Shown here one piece after another: positions 35,865 to 49,119 of a stretch of 64,000 bases of DNA. Within the stretch, counting starts at the first letter, position 1. Each line of letters starts with the position of its first letter. This DNA comes from Calliopsis andreniformis. Its lineage: Eukaryota; Arthropoda; Insecta; Hymenoptera; Andrenidae. A program made the translations under genes and the position numbers. The stretch is taken from the NCBI RefSeq assembly GCF_051401765.1, contig NC_135069.1, positions 11,944,501 to 12,008,500 of the forward strand, in the 5' to 3' direction. The notes under the pieces were generated by a model. The model ran no database searches and was not told the origin of the DNA. It worked only from the letters and a program-made list of their open reading frames with translations.

Positions 35865-38404
35865 TATACACGAAAGGTACTCCTTTTCACATCTACTTTG
35901 TCATTCTCTTTCTTACTTTTTCTATTGTTTCTTCACTCTTATGGTCATGTGATAAAAAGTAAGAATGATGATTTTTTGTCATCCAATCACTTAACAATAT
36001 TAAACGCACGAGCACCTCGAAACTAATAAACAACAAATTTTAAACGACGTTACACAATCCAGATCAAATATCTTACAATATAAGTTGAACTAAACGAATA
36101 AAATCATTAGACCTCTCCAGGGAGTGAACATCATCTAAACATATTGAACCATTGAAGGATTGTCAAAAAGTGATATTTTCTTGCATAACATAACATACAT
36201 AACATACATCATATTCGATAAATAATCTGAATTGGTCAAATCGAAGAAATAAGTTACAAAAAAATGTATTAGTAATAAAAATAATACTGAATATGTACTA
36301 ATAATTATGTCTACTTTGTTAGAATACAATAGAAAGTTGTTTTTTTTGTGTAAAACGTATGGAACGGTATTATTTTTATCGGGTGAACGTAAGGAATAAT
36401 TGGTGTCGTTTTTGTGAAAATCCAGTAAGCAATAAAATTTCACGTCTGTTCTAATGGTTATAGTCGAAGATAGCCGCGTTGGCTTTTGAAGAGTACTTGT
36501 TAGGCTGCTAGCACTTTACGAGAGCGTCAGCTTCATGCATTGGCGAATGCGTGGTGCACTAGGTGCATAATATAATTGTATAAAAAATACCTCAATGTTA
36601 AATGAAGTTAATTTATTTCTTAAGTATCTTGAAATTATAAAACTCCCTTAAAAATGAAAACAAAAAAAAATAATTGTACTCGTAGTATAAAAATTTGAAC
36701 TCAAAATCTGTACCATTGAGGTCATAAATTGTACCACTATATTCACAAATTTGTCTTATTTATAAGTTTTATGTAACTAAATGACTAAAGCACATAAAAC
36801 TTTAAATTCAAACTTTAAATTCAAAGACTCATAACACTATATTGGGAAGTAATTTGGTTTTTGATCGAATATTCCCATACACCTTCCTATCAATTTTGGA
36901 CACTCGACAGTGTTTCTCAGGCCAATTCATTGACGTTAATTCATTGATCTATGAAGATGTAAAAAGATTATTGTCATCACAGTAGAAATGTGATATTTGA
37001 ACGAGTGATGCCTCACTAACTGCTTTCGAGTACAGCTATTTATTGAGTATAGTATTAAATAATTCAAAATCTACCATAATCATTATCGCAAATTTTAGAT
37101 ATTATATATACGTAAAAAATTGTTCATAATGTGAAAATACATAGAATATCATTGAGTTCATATTTGGTTTTGAAGATTATCTCAGCTTAATGATATCAAA
37201 TGGTCGATTTGGGAAGTTTTTCATCATTCGGGTGGCCATTACTGACGATATTGGTGTAATTTTTTGGCGTATAGCAAGCTTTACTTCCTGAATATTTCTT
37301 GGCTGGCGGTTACAGAAAAAAATCAATGGGCAAGATCAGGTGAAAGAACTGTGTGTTGCAATCACAGATACGTTTAAAGAAACAGCTTAACAACAAATGC
37401 TCTCTCTCTCTCTTCCCCCCCCTCTCTCTCTTACACGGAACCATTGAATAAGAAGGAATGAGAGAGTGTCAGTGCAGTAAGAATCATTTCACTTATCTGT
37501 ATATCCGTCCAAATCATGAATGCGTACTAAAATGTTAAGACACATGGTATTGAAGCAGCTCAATATGACCTCCCAGACATTACTAGAACCCAAACAATGC
37601 CGGATCAAAGTGTGGGGATTGTTTTGATGCACTCTGTATGATGCAAAATTACAATTGAAATATATAATGTAGATACAATGGGGCAACGGTCGTTTGTAAT
37701 TTTGATTCCCAATTTTGATTGATAATTTTGATATTAATTGTCAGATAACGAAATTGCTATGACTCATTATCAAGAGATATTATTATTCAGTTACACATGA
37801 TTAGAACCGATCTTTTTTCTGCAACGATCGAATGACAACTACCTATGTGTTATTTGTTTACTACGACTCAGATTGTGTACTCGTAGCTTGAATTAGATGA
37901 TTCCATACTTGCAACTATATTCTGTATTTGCTATAGTTTCTCTTACAGTTTCCTATATAAGATTGTTATTTTTGACCCTGGTTTCCTCTACTCTAACTTG
38001 TACTTACTGTCATTTTAAAACACGTTTTTAAAATGAACATCTCATACGTTGAATGGCGACGTGTTTTAATTTCAAGTATTAGTTTACGGTTTGGTATACC
38101 AACAAAGTATTAGTATTGGATCTGTCGTGGTGGACGATTATCTTGGCTACTATGATTTTCGAGCTCATCACCACTGCATGTTTATTTTTTGCATCATGCG
38201 AAATCTATTGTTTAGAACGATTCAAATACCGAATATTCAATAACTAAAAACAAAAAATTATTATATTTGAATAATTGAAGCTTGAAAATAACACCTTAAA
38301 ATATTGCAGTCGAAATTCATTAAAAAGAGCACAATTATGTACGTAGCAGCATGAACATTATTTCCAGTAATTTTTATTTTATGACTTTTGTTATACGATC
38401 TATT
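35865..38404. other. AT-rich intronic DNA
   Basis: No gene recognised. Microsatellites: ATAACATACAT units at about 36184-36210 and a CT/C-rich tract at 37400-37431. Confidence 0.35.
37400..37431. repeat. CT microsatellite interrupted by a C run
   Basis: (CT)n, then eight to nine C, then (CT)n again. Simple repeat. Confidence 0.85.
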
Positions 38405-38632
38405 TAATGCTACTTCTGGCGGAAAGTGTTTGATCAAATACAACAATACGAAGTTATTTAAAAATATTGCAGTTTTTGAAATGTAAATGCTACCGTATCA
38501 AATTTATCTAATATTTTCACGCGTTTTATATTCATACTACATATATATCATTTTGCATTTCAAAAACTATAATATATATTTGAAGAACTTCGTATTGTTG
38601 CGTTTGATAGAAAACTTTCTGCCAGGGTAGTA
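38393..38632. mobile_element. short hairpin element
   Basis: Arms at about 38405-38485 and 38548-38630: ACAATACGAAGTTATTTAAA mirrors AGAACTTCGTATTGTTGCG, GGCGGAAAGTGTTTGATCA mirrors GATAGAAAACTTTCTGCC, and the inner TTTTTGAAATGTAAATG mirrors CATTTCAAAAAC. Non-coding, AT-rich MITE-like. Confidence 0.6.
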
Positions 38633-41600
38633 CCTATTTCCAACCATTAATATTGTTTATAAACACAAGTAAAAATAATCTATAATGAAATCCGTTAAGC
38701 TAAGACTTGATCAAGGGCGGAAATAGCTTGTTGACAAATTTTTAATCTACATTTTGAGTTTAGTGTTTTACTATAGAATTATCGCATTTTCGTTTGTATT
38801 ACTAGTTACATAATATGATTAGGCTATAATGTAACGGTGAAATTGTAGAAATATGTAGATTAATACATGAATAGTAGAACGCAACAATTATTATTAAATA
38901 TTCAATAAACTATTAAGTGCCTAAGTTTACAGGTGGATATGGGCCAAATCAAAGAGAATTTTTAATTTTCTATTTTTCTGCGAAGTTTTATTGAAATCAG
39001 TGCGTAACACCTCGTACGGTCTGCCTGCGGATATCGATCTTAAGGCTTTGATGCGCCGCTCACTAGCAACCTGCTTTGCTCACTTTCGCTGCTTTTTCCT
39101 CTTCGCATGGCTTCACCATAAAATCCAGTCAAGCGTGAAAAATTTAGTTACCAACTTCAAATAAACGTTCACGGATAGTTCGATTCGCGACCCTTTTTGA
39201 TCAGACAATATTGTGCTGTCCATAGGTGAAGTCTCTTATGCCATTTTAGTCCCCTCTTATCAACTGTTTTACGTGTACAGCAAAGAAAGACCAACTGGGC
39301 GGAGCTCGTTTTATCTACAAGTGATACTTGAATGATATTGTATCTTGTTATCGCCAATTTGGAACTATGCATGTAAGGCAGAAAGAATAATAGGAAAAAT
39401 TAGAGATAAAAGTAACATTTTTTACATTTGGCGTAGCTGCCAATTTACCTTTTGAAGTATGCCTTAAAAAGGTATATTTATTGGTCTATCATTTGACTCA
39501 TGTTATAGCCTCATGTGATAAGTAGTCAAAGGCCTATCGCAATTTTCCGCAGTTACTGTATGTTGTAAAATTACCTTTACGATTGTTTTTCAACGCTTTT
39601 ACTACTTCCATCTTACTTTGAATTGTCGTATTTTTTTTAAGTTACCTGATCAATACAACACGTATGGACTAATTATGACAATATAACGTCCTTAATGAAT
39701 GTAACAGAAGTTCATTTAGCTACATAATGACTTTCTGTGGTGTATCAACACCAGATGTTTCAGCTTTTTTTAACACATTCTTTTATATTCCAATTACAAC
39801 TTGGACCATATGAGCCAAAGTTTATGCACTGTTATATCACAATGGTGTTGTTTGTCAAATATATGGTCGAAGTTTAATGACTCTTCTAAAGTATTATAAA
39901 AGGTATCTAAAGAGTACTAATCATTATAACAACTATACGTATGCTCCGCGACAAAAAGGTAGCATACTTTAAAATTTTGCTAATTTTCATTTATTAAATA
40001 TAGGGTAAGTGTGTGCAATATGGAACACCTGATTTTAAACATTTGCCAAAAACAGAGCAGTTGTTTTTTTTCTAAGGAAACAAACACAAAAAGATAAAGA
40101 AACAGATACAGAATCATATTTAAATAACTAAGTGTGAAAAAATTCAAATGATTTCAAATTATAGTAAAAAAAGTAAAAATGAATAATTTAAAAAAAAAAA
40201 TGAAAAAATTCTATGCTTTTTTACATATAAAAAATATTTTATTTAATTAAAAGGTACATATAAACAAATATCCTTTATTTTTTAATATTTTTGTGTCATT
40301 TACATGGTGGATATATCAACAATACGCCTTCTCATCGAAAATACCAAACATATTGTGTCCATATTATTTTATTATTGTTATTCTTATATTTTTCACTGCA
40401 AAATAAACATTGTGTATCATTATCATTGTCGTCATCATGTATCATATTGCGCACACAAGATGCATTTCATATTGTATGCACTCATATTTTGACAAAAAAG
40501 CAATAATTAAGTTACTAAAAAAATTAACTTAACGGTATATTGTTTTTAAACATCTAAGGACAAATATACTGATATATTATACGATGAATATTTTATATAT
40601 TCTATAATATAATTATTTAAATAATTTTATAATTATTAAATGATATATTATACAACAGATATACTTGTTAACTTATCTTCGTTAAAACATTCATCTGCAT
40701 TACTAAGCTTTGAAAAAGTTTTAGATGGTAGGAAAATGAAATACGCTTTGTTCTCGTTAATGGGTGCTCGACTGTCACTTATTTGCCAGTGTAATAATCC
40801 ACTGTTTAAGGGAAAATATTTCATAGAATTGTTGGGAGATATCCTACTTAAAGTAACTTTTCTTTATTTGCAGTATTTTGGAGTCTCTTTATTAATATAT
40901 ATTTATGAAATGAAATGAAATGAAATTTCATTAGCTGCTTTATTGTTTGAGGACTGTAATTTCCAAGATGGGTGTCCATTTTTTAAAAAATATTGAAATA
41001 TTTATTGCAATCTGTTTTGTTGGCCTTTCTTATTTAATTATATCTCAAACCATTCTGAAGACTGATTTAAATCTTTTGAAAATATAGATAGAAAATTGAA
41101 ATTATTATCAGAAACTGCTTATTTATCAGAAGCATGCCCACGGTCGGTTTAATCCCAAAAGTCACCATGGCTATCTCATATCTAAGCTTGCCTTGCCCTG
41201 CAGGACTGCCAATGAAAATAACAGAATTGCCATTTGTAACATTGGTAGAATGAGCTGAATATTTATATTTATATGAGCTCAATATTCCAAGTTTGAGGGT
41301 ATATTAATCCGTGATAAATACAGGAGTCTGCAAAAGAGAGAAAAGCGTTGCATTTATGCAAATCAACTAAAGTGGTACATCACAGCATAAAATTAAGAAT
41401 AAAAATTTATTTGATGTTGAAAAGCTTTTGAAAAAATATTATGATAATGACTGGTAAAATATAAATGATTTGCTATGTTAGAAATATGTAATTAATAACC
41501 AAACTATACATTTGCTTTATGATTTTGAAGCCTGTATGATAACAATCAGCTGGAAGATTTAATCGTTTAACAGTTTTTTAAACTTCAGTTTAAACTTTTC

Positions 41601-42279
41601 TTAAGTGTTAAAAACAATATATAGGTATATATTTTTTTGTATTATACTTTGAATTTTTCATTTTGTATAACTGTTTCAATAATTTTTATGCTTCAACTTA
41701 AATAAATGAATGAAAATTTAACTTCAGTAATTAATCTTACTATTACTTATTTTCTGGATCTATTTCGCAATTAGATATAGGTTGCTAATACATTTGATTA
41801 TGTCCAAGTGTTTTGCTACCAAAACTGGTCATGTCTACATTATTATTAATATTATGTTTTGTACTCCTGTTATTCGAACCATCCAGTTATTCGAACAGTC
41901 TTTTCCCCCAACCAGTTCAAATGAGCGTTCTACTTTATTTATAAGCGTTTAAAAAACGGGTATTGTAAAATCTGCTTAAAAATTGGCAAATCACCTTAAT
42001 ATTAATTATGATATTAAGCCATGCGGAGCAGTGATTGTCAATAGCCATTGTCCGCATCGAGTACCGCAAAATTTCATTGCAACTGTGTGAATAGAAGGGC
42101 TTTTTGCATCAGTGAATATGAGAGCTAGTGCTTTCTTTAAATGCTTATAATTATATTTTCATAAATACAGTTAAGGAAATTGAATCTAAATAAAAATTTA
42201 TCTGTTTATTATATTTTCTATATTTTTGAATATTTATATGAATTCTGTCATTTTTTACACATTTAAAATTCCTGTAAAT
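38633..42279. other. AT-rich intronic DNA
   Basis: No gene recognised. Contains repeat L copy 1 (39401-39556) and a GAAAT pentamer run at about 40905-40926. Confidence 0.35.
39401..39556. repeat. dispersed repeat L, copy 1
   Basis: AGATAAAAGTAACATTTTTTACATTTGGCGTAGCTGCCAATT, then TATATTTATTGGTCTATCAT and GCAATTTTCCGCAGTTACTG recur in the same order at 45186-45346. Same orientation. Its GATAAAAGTAAC start recalls the ends of the 22.5-kb element, so it may be a remnant of a related transposon. Confidence 0.65.
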
Positions 42280-42436
42280 ATATAAAAATCCGCAAAGTAC
42301 TCATAAGTAATAAACATAGATTTAATCGCAATTTCGTCATCCTTAGTTTTTGTTTTATTTTAATATAATATGTAGAATCTACGATTACCTCTTAATTTTT
42401 CTTTCACCTGTTGACTAACACACCCTCTATATGTAT
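42280..42436. mobile_element. old family B fragment
   Basis: Contains ATAAAAATCCGCAAAGTACTCATAAGTAATAAA, TTCGTCATCCTTAGTTTTTGTTTTATTTT and AATCTACGATTACCTCTTAA, in the order of the family B right arm, ending near ACACACCCTCTATA. Strongly diverged. Confidence 0.45.
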
Positions 42437-45400
42437 GTCCATCCATGTTTATTCTTGAATCGTATTCTAGATAATGGTGTACGAGATAGGGTGTAACGCC
42501 AGTAACCTTTAACTAAATGACAATAATAATCTTTATACCGATATTATTAGCAGATATTAGAGAACAGGAAAAAATATTACTGAAGAAGTTACTTTTTAAA
42601 AAGAGTATTTATTCTTACATGAAGTTGATACATGTACTTTCCGAATTCAATAATTGATTAGAAACGAATAATACAAGTTAGTGCTGAAATTTATTCGAGT
42701 TAATTGTTGCTCATGTGCACATGTTGTAATTTATTATTTGTGAAACAGATCGTACGATAGGTTGCATAGAACAGCCATACAGTCATCCATCATGATCAGT
42801 TTAGGATAATTCGGGTGACAACGATGTGCACGATACAATTGTCATTTAGCATTTATATAGGATACTAGTCTCTGTAGTGTGCTACTAAGTTAATTTCCTT
42901 GTGAGTAAATCATTTACTTATGAGTAATTCGTCTGTTTCGAATTGATATTGACTTATTAACTTTTTTTGTTCTTATGAAATTGTTTTTAGGTTAAATAGA
43001 TTAATGTTTCATAATATCTTAATAAAAATAAAGAAAAAAAATTTTGTCCTAATTAGTGTGCCTTTAGAAATGCTTTGAACACCTTAATGTGCTTACAGTT
43101 GATGTGCTTGTTTACAACTGTGTGTCCCCAATTAATGTGCCTGTTCATAACTAGGTATGTGACTCCGGTTAATGTATTCATTAAAATACGCATTCCCTAG
43201 AAATAGCTTTTTTTTAACAGTCCTTTTTCTTACAAAAATAAAATATTCATGCATTAAAATTTTTGAAATAAATTAGTACATAACTAAACGGTATTAGTAT
43301 TTGTTTAAATAATGGGTAGCTGTGATTGAAGAAGTTAACATTGAAAATTTTAATTATTTTTCTTAAAAATTAGTTAAAAATTATATAACACTAAGGTAAA
43401 TGTTCCAGTAATTGATCATGTCCTAATACCTAAACACTAATGTTACTTTTATCGAATTTTAGGCTTAAATTCTAATGTGTTATTTAACCTAATTAAAAAT
43501 AAAAATTAGTGTTATAAAATAGTATCCTCAGTTTCTGGAACTTTATAATTAAAGTATCGGGACATACAGTTTTAGGTTGTTTACTTACTGGGATATTTAA
43601 TATCTTAAGCGGTTAGGTATTGGGACATTTATTTTAAATAGAAATATACATATGAAATGTATCACAAAATATAATAAAATTACAAAAACAATTTTTTCGA
43701 TTTTAATATGTGTTGATGAGGAGCGTGGATTAAATGTATAATGCATCTATTATTAATATATATATGTAGTTTATTACTTAATATTCCTATTATCTAGTTA
43801 TAATAATACTCTCACGCTTAGCACGTGGTTCTCTCTGTAGCACGACTTGCTTCTGGCTCTCAACATACGCGCAGATTCATTCGCTCGGTTTAAAGGCGCG
43901 TTCGCATGGAAAGCCATATTCTAACAATATGCTTCTTTATTGAATTCAAAGATGTTATATTTAATTTTTATTTGGAACCGTGCTTTGATATGATTTCTGT
44001 TATTTCTTTCACTATCTCTTTAGTTCTTTTTTCTCTTATATTGTTTATGTTGTCGACATTAGTCTAGACCTTCGTCAGATGAGAGTGTATGTAGATATTT
44101 TATTTTGGGTACCCTCTTCTTTTTCGAAGTACATATTGTCTTTCCGCCATGAAGTTTTTACCCCAAGTTCATTGCACAAATTTTTTCATTTGTTTCAGTC
44201 TTTATATTCATGTATATTTGTATTTATGCATTCTGAATATTTCCAAATATTCTCACAATCTTTGTTCATGTTTTCTAAATGATTAACTTTATTATTAGGA
44301 CTATCTGATACTTACGTACAGGGATACTTCATAAAAATTGTAATCAATGCCGTTATGAACTTTTTGATTATTATTAGAGCATGTAAATCATATATAAAAT
44401 TTACATATTAATGAATAGTATCTACTCCAAAAGTAGTTGTATAGAAAACTGTGTTTATAGTATATTTTTATAATGTAAATTTATGTACAGACCATTCAAT
44501 AAAAGTTTCATAAAAAGAAAATCATAAAAAAATGAAATTCTTTGTTCACCTTAAATTGTAGTAAGAGATTCTTCTGAATGTCCCAAAGTATCATGAAAAT
44601 ACAAATATTTATGACAGATGTTATGGAAAAGTTATAAAAAATGTAAGTGAAGTTGACGAAATTTTAACCGCTTTTCTATTAGTCCATATTTTTAGACATC
44701 CACTGCAATGTTTATTATACACTAAATTCTCCTTTTTTCTACTTTTTTATAATATTTTGTATTGTTATTTTTGAAATATTTGTATTATATTTCATGTAAT
44801 TTGCCGTTGTGTTATGTATAACCTTTTTCATGTAACATTATCAATTTTTTTCTTCTGCAGTTCTCTTTTGCTCTTTCACTATTTTTATGCACGTTGCGTT
44901 TTTATTGAAGTTCACAGTATAACTAACGAGACTGTTTCAAGAATTGAGAACAAGATACTATAAAAAAAAATTACTAGTAATAAAAATATATCAAATGGAG
45001 TCTACTAAACTCCGCGACAACAGTTAAGAGTTGCTGTCAGATATGTATATGTACGTATATTGGAGTTCAACGTTGACAAAATTGAAAAGTTCAGGAGAAA
45101 TGTGAAATTTTTTTATGATCTCATCCCATACTTTAGGAATTTCAGTTATTGTTACAATGTTGCGATTAACATAGCACATTAGGGACGAGCGGGGATAAAA
45201 GTAATATTTTTTTACATTTGGCTTAGCTGCCAATTATCTTTTAAAGGTATAACAACAAAACATATGTTTTAAGAAAGTATATTTATTGGTCTATCATGTG
45301 ATGACTAGTTAAAGAGCTATAGCAGTTTTCCGCAGTTACTGTCATTTGTTACTTTCGTCTTTGAGAGTGGGCACGAAAGTAATAACAGTTTTGCGGAAGA

Positions 45401-47049
45401 CGAAGTGAAAACATTTTCTTCAATACAATTTCCAAAATGATAGAACATTTTAATATAAAAAACATAATAGAATATTTTAATTTTCATATAAAAGAATAGA
45501 AACAGGTTTTAAAATAAATATATTTTAAGTAACGATAAAAATAAATACATTTTAAATAACGAAGAATAAAAAGCATGACCAACTTCGTATGAACATTTCT
45601 TTGGTATCGTGTATTGATTTGATATTTTTTATCTGCTCCAAATTACAATTACGATAGACGTAATAAAGATTACTTATGGTGTAGACGTGGTAGACATTCA
45701 ATTCACTTTTCTCTCGAACAGCACTTCAAACAAATCAGTCTGCTATTCTGTTTGACTTGTTTTTCCTAAAAATTACAAAAGACTTATTGAAAATAAATAC
45801 AGGAACTTATAAAGGCATTATCTAAGAACATTTTGGTAAATTGTTGGCTCAATGTTTTTTAAGTATGAATATTAATCAAAAATCCAAAAGAACAGAAACT
45901 TCTCTGGATGATTCAAATACACAAATTCAGGTTGACCACCTGCAATTTGTGTTACTGCTCAGCTTCAATTGATGAAATAAAAGAAACATTACTATCCACA
46001 TGTGACTGCATAAAACAAATTTTTTAGAAATGTTTGCGGAAGGGAGGAGGAAGCTTGTTAATTTCATGACGCCGTTAGTTTTGTTTTCACTCTTCCCTAC
46101 TTTGACAATACTATATCAGTTTTTTTGTATGTAGTTATGATTGATTTCCTTGCTCAAGCAATTTTTGCACATACATATCGACGCAACATTGAAGAAAGTG
46201 TAGTTGATTGTTGTTTATACTTAGCAGTGATTTTATGGTACTTCGATTTTACCCAATTTCAATCCTGACTTGATTTACCTACTGGTTTCCCTATCAATTG
46301 CTTTGAAAATGGTTCAGTAGTTGAGAAACATGGAAATAAAATATAGGTAAATATTTAGGTGAGTTCGATCACTATCACATTCATACGTTTGCATTTATTT
46401 TTGACAACTTTGTCTTCATTTTTTGGAAAACTGATAATGTTTGCAACTTCTTGGATGACATTTTTAAAGATTCTTCATGAATTTTTCATTTTCAGAAGCG
46501 TTTGTTTTAAAACAATTACATATGAATTGAACTTATCATAGTATTTCCTCTAGAAAATTTTGTTACGTTGTTTTCTCGAATTCTTTCGGATTGTTTATTC
46601 TTTGTCTCTTGTACCTTCTTAGATAATCGTGTAACAAGATGTATTTCAAAATTTATTGTAGAAGATCTATGAATTAATAATCTATTTACTGAAGCAGGTG
46701 TATGCATAGTACTTACCACGAATGATATTAATATACGTATATTATTATTTCAGGAAAATAAAATGTAATAATTTGAAATTCAGTAGACAATAATACATTA
46801 AAAGTATCATTATGTTTAATGAAGGGTCGTGGATTGTAAATATAGGAATAGTCAGATTAGGTTAGGTTACATATTTGTACTAATTTGTAGGAATGAATGG
46901 TTAAATGACCATTCTTGAAAAATGTATAGATACTTCAGCGAATTTAAAATCTTGTTAGAGACGAAGTGTTGGAGACGACACACTTTCCTCATTTCATCAG
47001 GAAGTGATTGGATTTAAACATTATAATTAAAAACATATATTTTGTAGTA
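42437..47049. other. AT-rich intronic DNA
   Basis: No gene recognised apart from repeat L copy 2. Small GC-richer patch at 43800-43920. Imperfect TTAATGTGCCT / TTGATGTGCTT / TTAATGTATTC repeats at 43050-43180. Confidence 0.35.
45186..45374. repeat. dispersed repeat L, copy 2
   Basis: GGGATAAAAGTAATATTTTTTTACATTTGGCTTAGCTGCC through GCAGTTTTCCGCAGTTACTG parallels 39401-39556. A further TTTGTTACTTTCGTCTTTGA may be the inverted end of the element. Confidence 0.65.
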
Positions 47050-47529
47050 AAGCCACAGACCGCCACCCCCCTGCCTGAGACATACTTTGTGTCCGTCCGG
47101 TTCGGTGTTGGTCCGTATGGAATACCCCGTTGTATTCCTTTATGATCATTGCCTAGGGTGCCCTGCACCCATGCTCAGCAATTTTGACACACTTCGTGTC
47201 ACGACACACGTCGCGTCCTTTTCTCGTTGGTCAGCTCCCGTCGGAACCGTGTCGAGTGACATCTTCATCTCTCCTGTTGGCCAGCGTATTGGACCGTTGC
47301 TAGCTGGTTGGGATTTCGCCTGGTCGTCGGGCAAAATACCGTCAATGTCACTGTCACGCATCGAAAGCCTTATGCCTTCGGTTCATCTTGACCTTTCTGT
47401 AACAAACTGAAACACATATGAGGTTGTATTCAACGATTCTCAGTAGTCAGTACTTAACTGACAATTCGTACCAAAACCTACGATACAGAAATACAAGAAA
47501 AAAGAATATAAGATCGCTCTCACATTAGG
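47050..47529 (-). other. 3' flank of the Gypsy element; expected LTR not found
   Basis: GC-richer than the surrounding intron and open in short frames on both strands, so probably still element-derived (untranslated 3' part). I found no sequence here repeating the 51.65-51.95 kb region, as a 3' LTR should. Confidence 0.35.
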
Positions 47530-48400
47530 CGTTTTAATCATCCCCTTGAATCGTGATCCATGATTTGATCTTGTCTGCTGCAACGACTGTTCGTAGTCGC
47601 TTTGCTCCTTCCCGTAGATCTTCCACTTCGTATCGGTCGTTCGGTAGCACAGTTCGTATTCGGAACGACCCTTTATATTTCGGTAATTCCTATTACCTCC
47701 CGTCGCAGGGTCACTGGTTATCTGTACGAGGATTAATTCGTCTATGGTATACCTGCGAGCTTCTTTTCATGCGCGGTCATACTTTTCCTTTTGCGCTCTT
47801 TGGTCTTCCGAGATGTGTCTGTTGATGTCTTCTCATAGAGCTATCAAGTCCACTCGGTCCATCTCTTCACGTATGGCGCTCAATATTGTCCCTTCTGCTA
47901 CCGTTCTTATATCACACCCGATTAACGCTTTCATCGGTGTGGTGTCTATACTTTTATTATGCACAGTGTTTATGGCACTTTGCACTTTCTTGACCTGCGT
48001 ATCCCAATCTCGTGGGTCTTGGCCAGCTGCACTTGTCGCTAGGGCGTCAACGATTGTTTTATTATATCGTTCGACTTGTCCGTTCGCCCTTGGTGTAGCC
48101 ACTGTATTGAGTACGTGCTTAATGCCGTACGTTGCACATAATATTGCGAACTTCTTTGAAGTGAAGCATGTCCCTCGATCGCTAATTATCCTTATCGGTA
48201 CACCAAATAAGTACATTAAATTTAGCAACACTTTCTCAGTATGTCGAGTCTTCTGGTTCTTTACAGGTTCTACAATGGTAAACTTTGTGAATGCATCTAC
48301 CATCACCAACAAATACTTGTTACCCTTTCTACTTGTCTCAAATGGTCCTACGTGATCTATATGTAATGTATGAAATGGTATTGGTTTCGATAACATTCAA
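47530..48400 (-). pseudogene. Ty3/Gypsy pol: integrase core and C-terminal domain
   Basis: The DDE core is complete in one frame (48396-47833): HIDHVGPF (Asp), IISDRGTCFTSKKF (Asp) and ATPRANGQVERYN (Glu). Downstream, ISEDQRAQKEKYDRA runs into a TGA at about 47770, and further fragments (TIDELILVQ; NDRYEVEDLREGAKRLRTVV; AADKIKSW) recall the C-terminal GPF/Y-type region in shifted frames, ending about 47530. The catalytic triad survives, but the C-terminus is broken. Confidence 0.9.
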
Positions 48401-49119
48401 TTTACATTGCTTCTTCCCCGAAGTATGTTTATAGTATGTGCAACTTAAACATGCTTTCACATACTTATTAACAAATCGTCGCATACTGGCAAACCAATAA
48501 TTTCGTTGAATCCTTTCTAACGTTTTTTCTATACCTAGGTGGCATAATTTGCATATCTGTAGCCTTGCATTCTTCGGAACAACCGAAGCTATTTTATTAT
48601 CTGGCATGTGTCGGTATACTTTACCTTTCTTCAATACATATTCCTTAAAATAGTGTTTGACTTCAGGGGGCTTGTCGTTGTTAGCAAGGACGGTTCTAAT
48701 CCTTGACAATTGTTCGTCCTGCATTTGAGCGGCCACGATCCATTCGGCCTCCGTCACATCCACGTAAAGAACCTCGAGGGATATCGGTTGAGGGTTTCGG
48801 CTAAGTGCATCCATATGGGCCATCCTTGTTCCCGGTCGGTACAGAATTTCGAATGTATATTCTTGTACTTCGAAAACGTCGTTCTCAAGGCATTGCAGTC
48901 TGTCACAATTTTGAATTGTAGTCCTATTAAGTACACTCGAAAATGTTTTAACGCAAACACAACAGCCATCGTTTCCAGTTCGTACGAATGGTAACATCTT
49001 TGATCGGTCGTTGTTTGCTTGCTGAAATATGCGACTACTGTCATATTTCCATCTTCTTGTTGTTGCAATAATATTGCTTCAACACCTGTCGAACTTGCAT
49101 CCGTATGCAATTCGGTCGG
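48400..49119 (-). pseudogene. Ty3/Gypsy pol: RNase H and integrase zinc-binding domain
   Basis: HTDASSTGVEAILLQQQEDG is the first RNase H block with its catalytic Asp; CYHSYELETMAVVFALKHF holds the Glu; FKIVTDCNALRTTF the second Asp. The frame then shifts near 48870 to FEILYRPGTRMAHMDALSRN, the tether typical of Ty3/Gypsy. The integrase HHCC finger follows (CHLGIEKTLERIQRNYWF to CLSCTYYKH), in which the usual first His pair is represented by the HLG segment. One frameshift inside RNase H. Confidence 0.88.

Noticed and set aside
46856..46870. TTAGGTTAGG-like telomeric repeat
   Set aside because: Only two units; chance occurrence. A similar short run at 2680-2700 is also too short.
47087..47410. 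107-codon + strand frame
   Set aside because: Antisense to the Gypsy 3' region, no motif.
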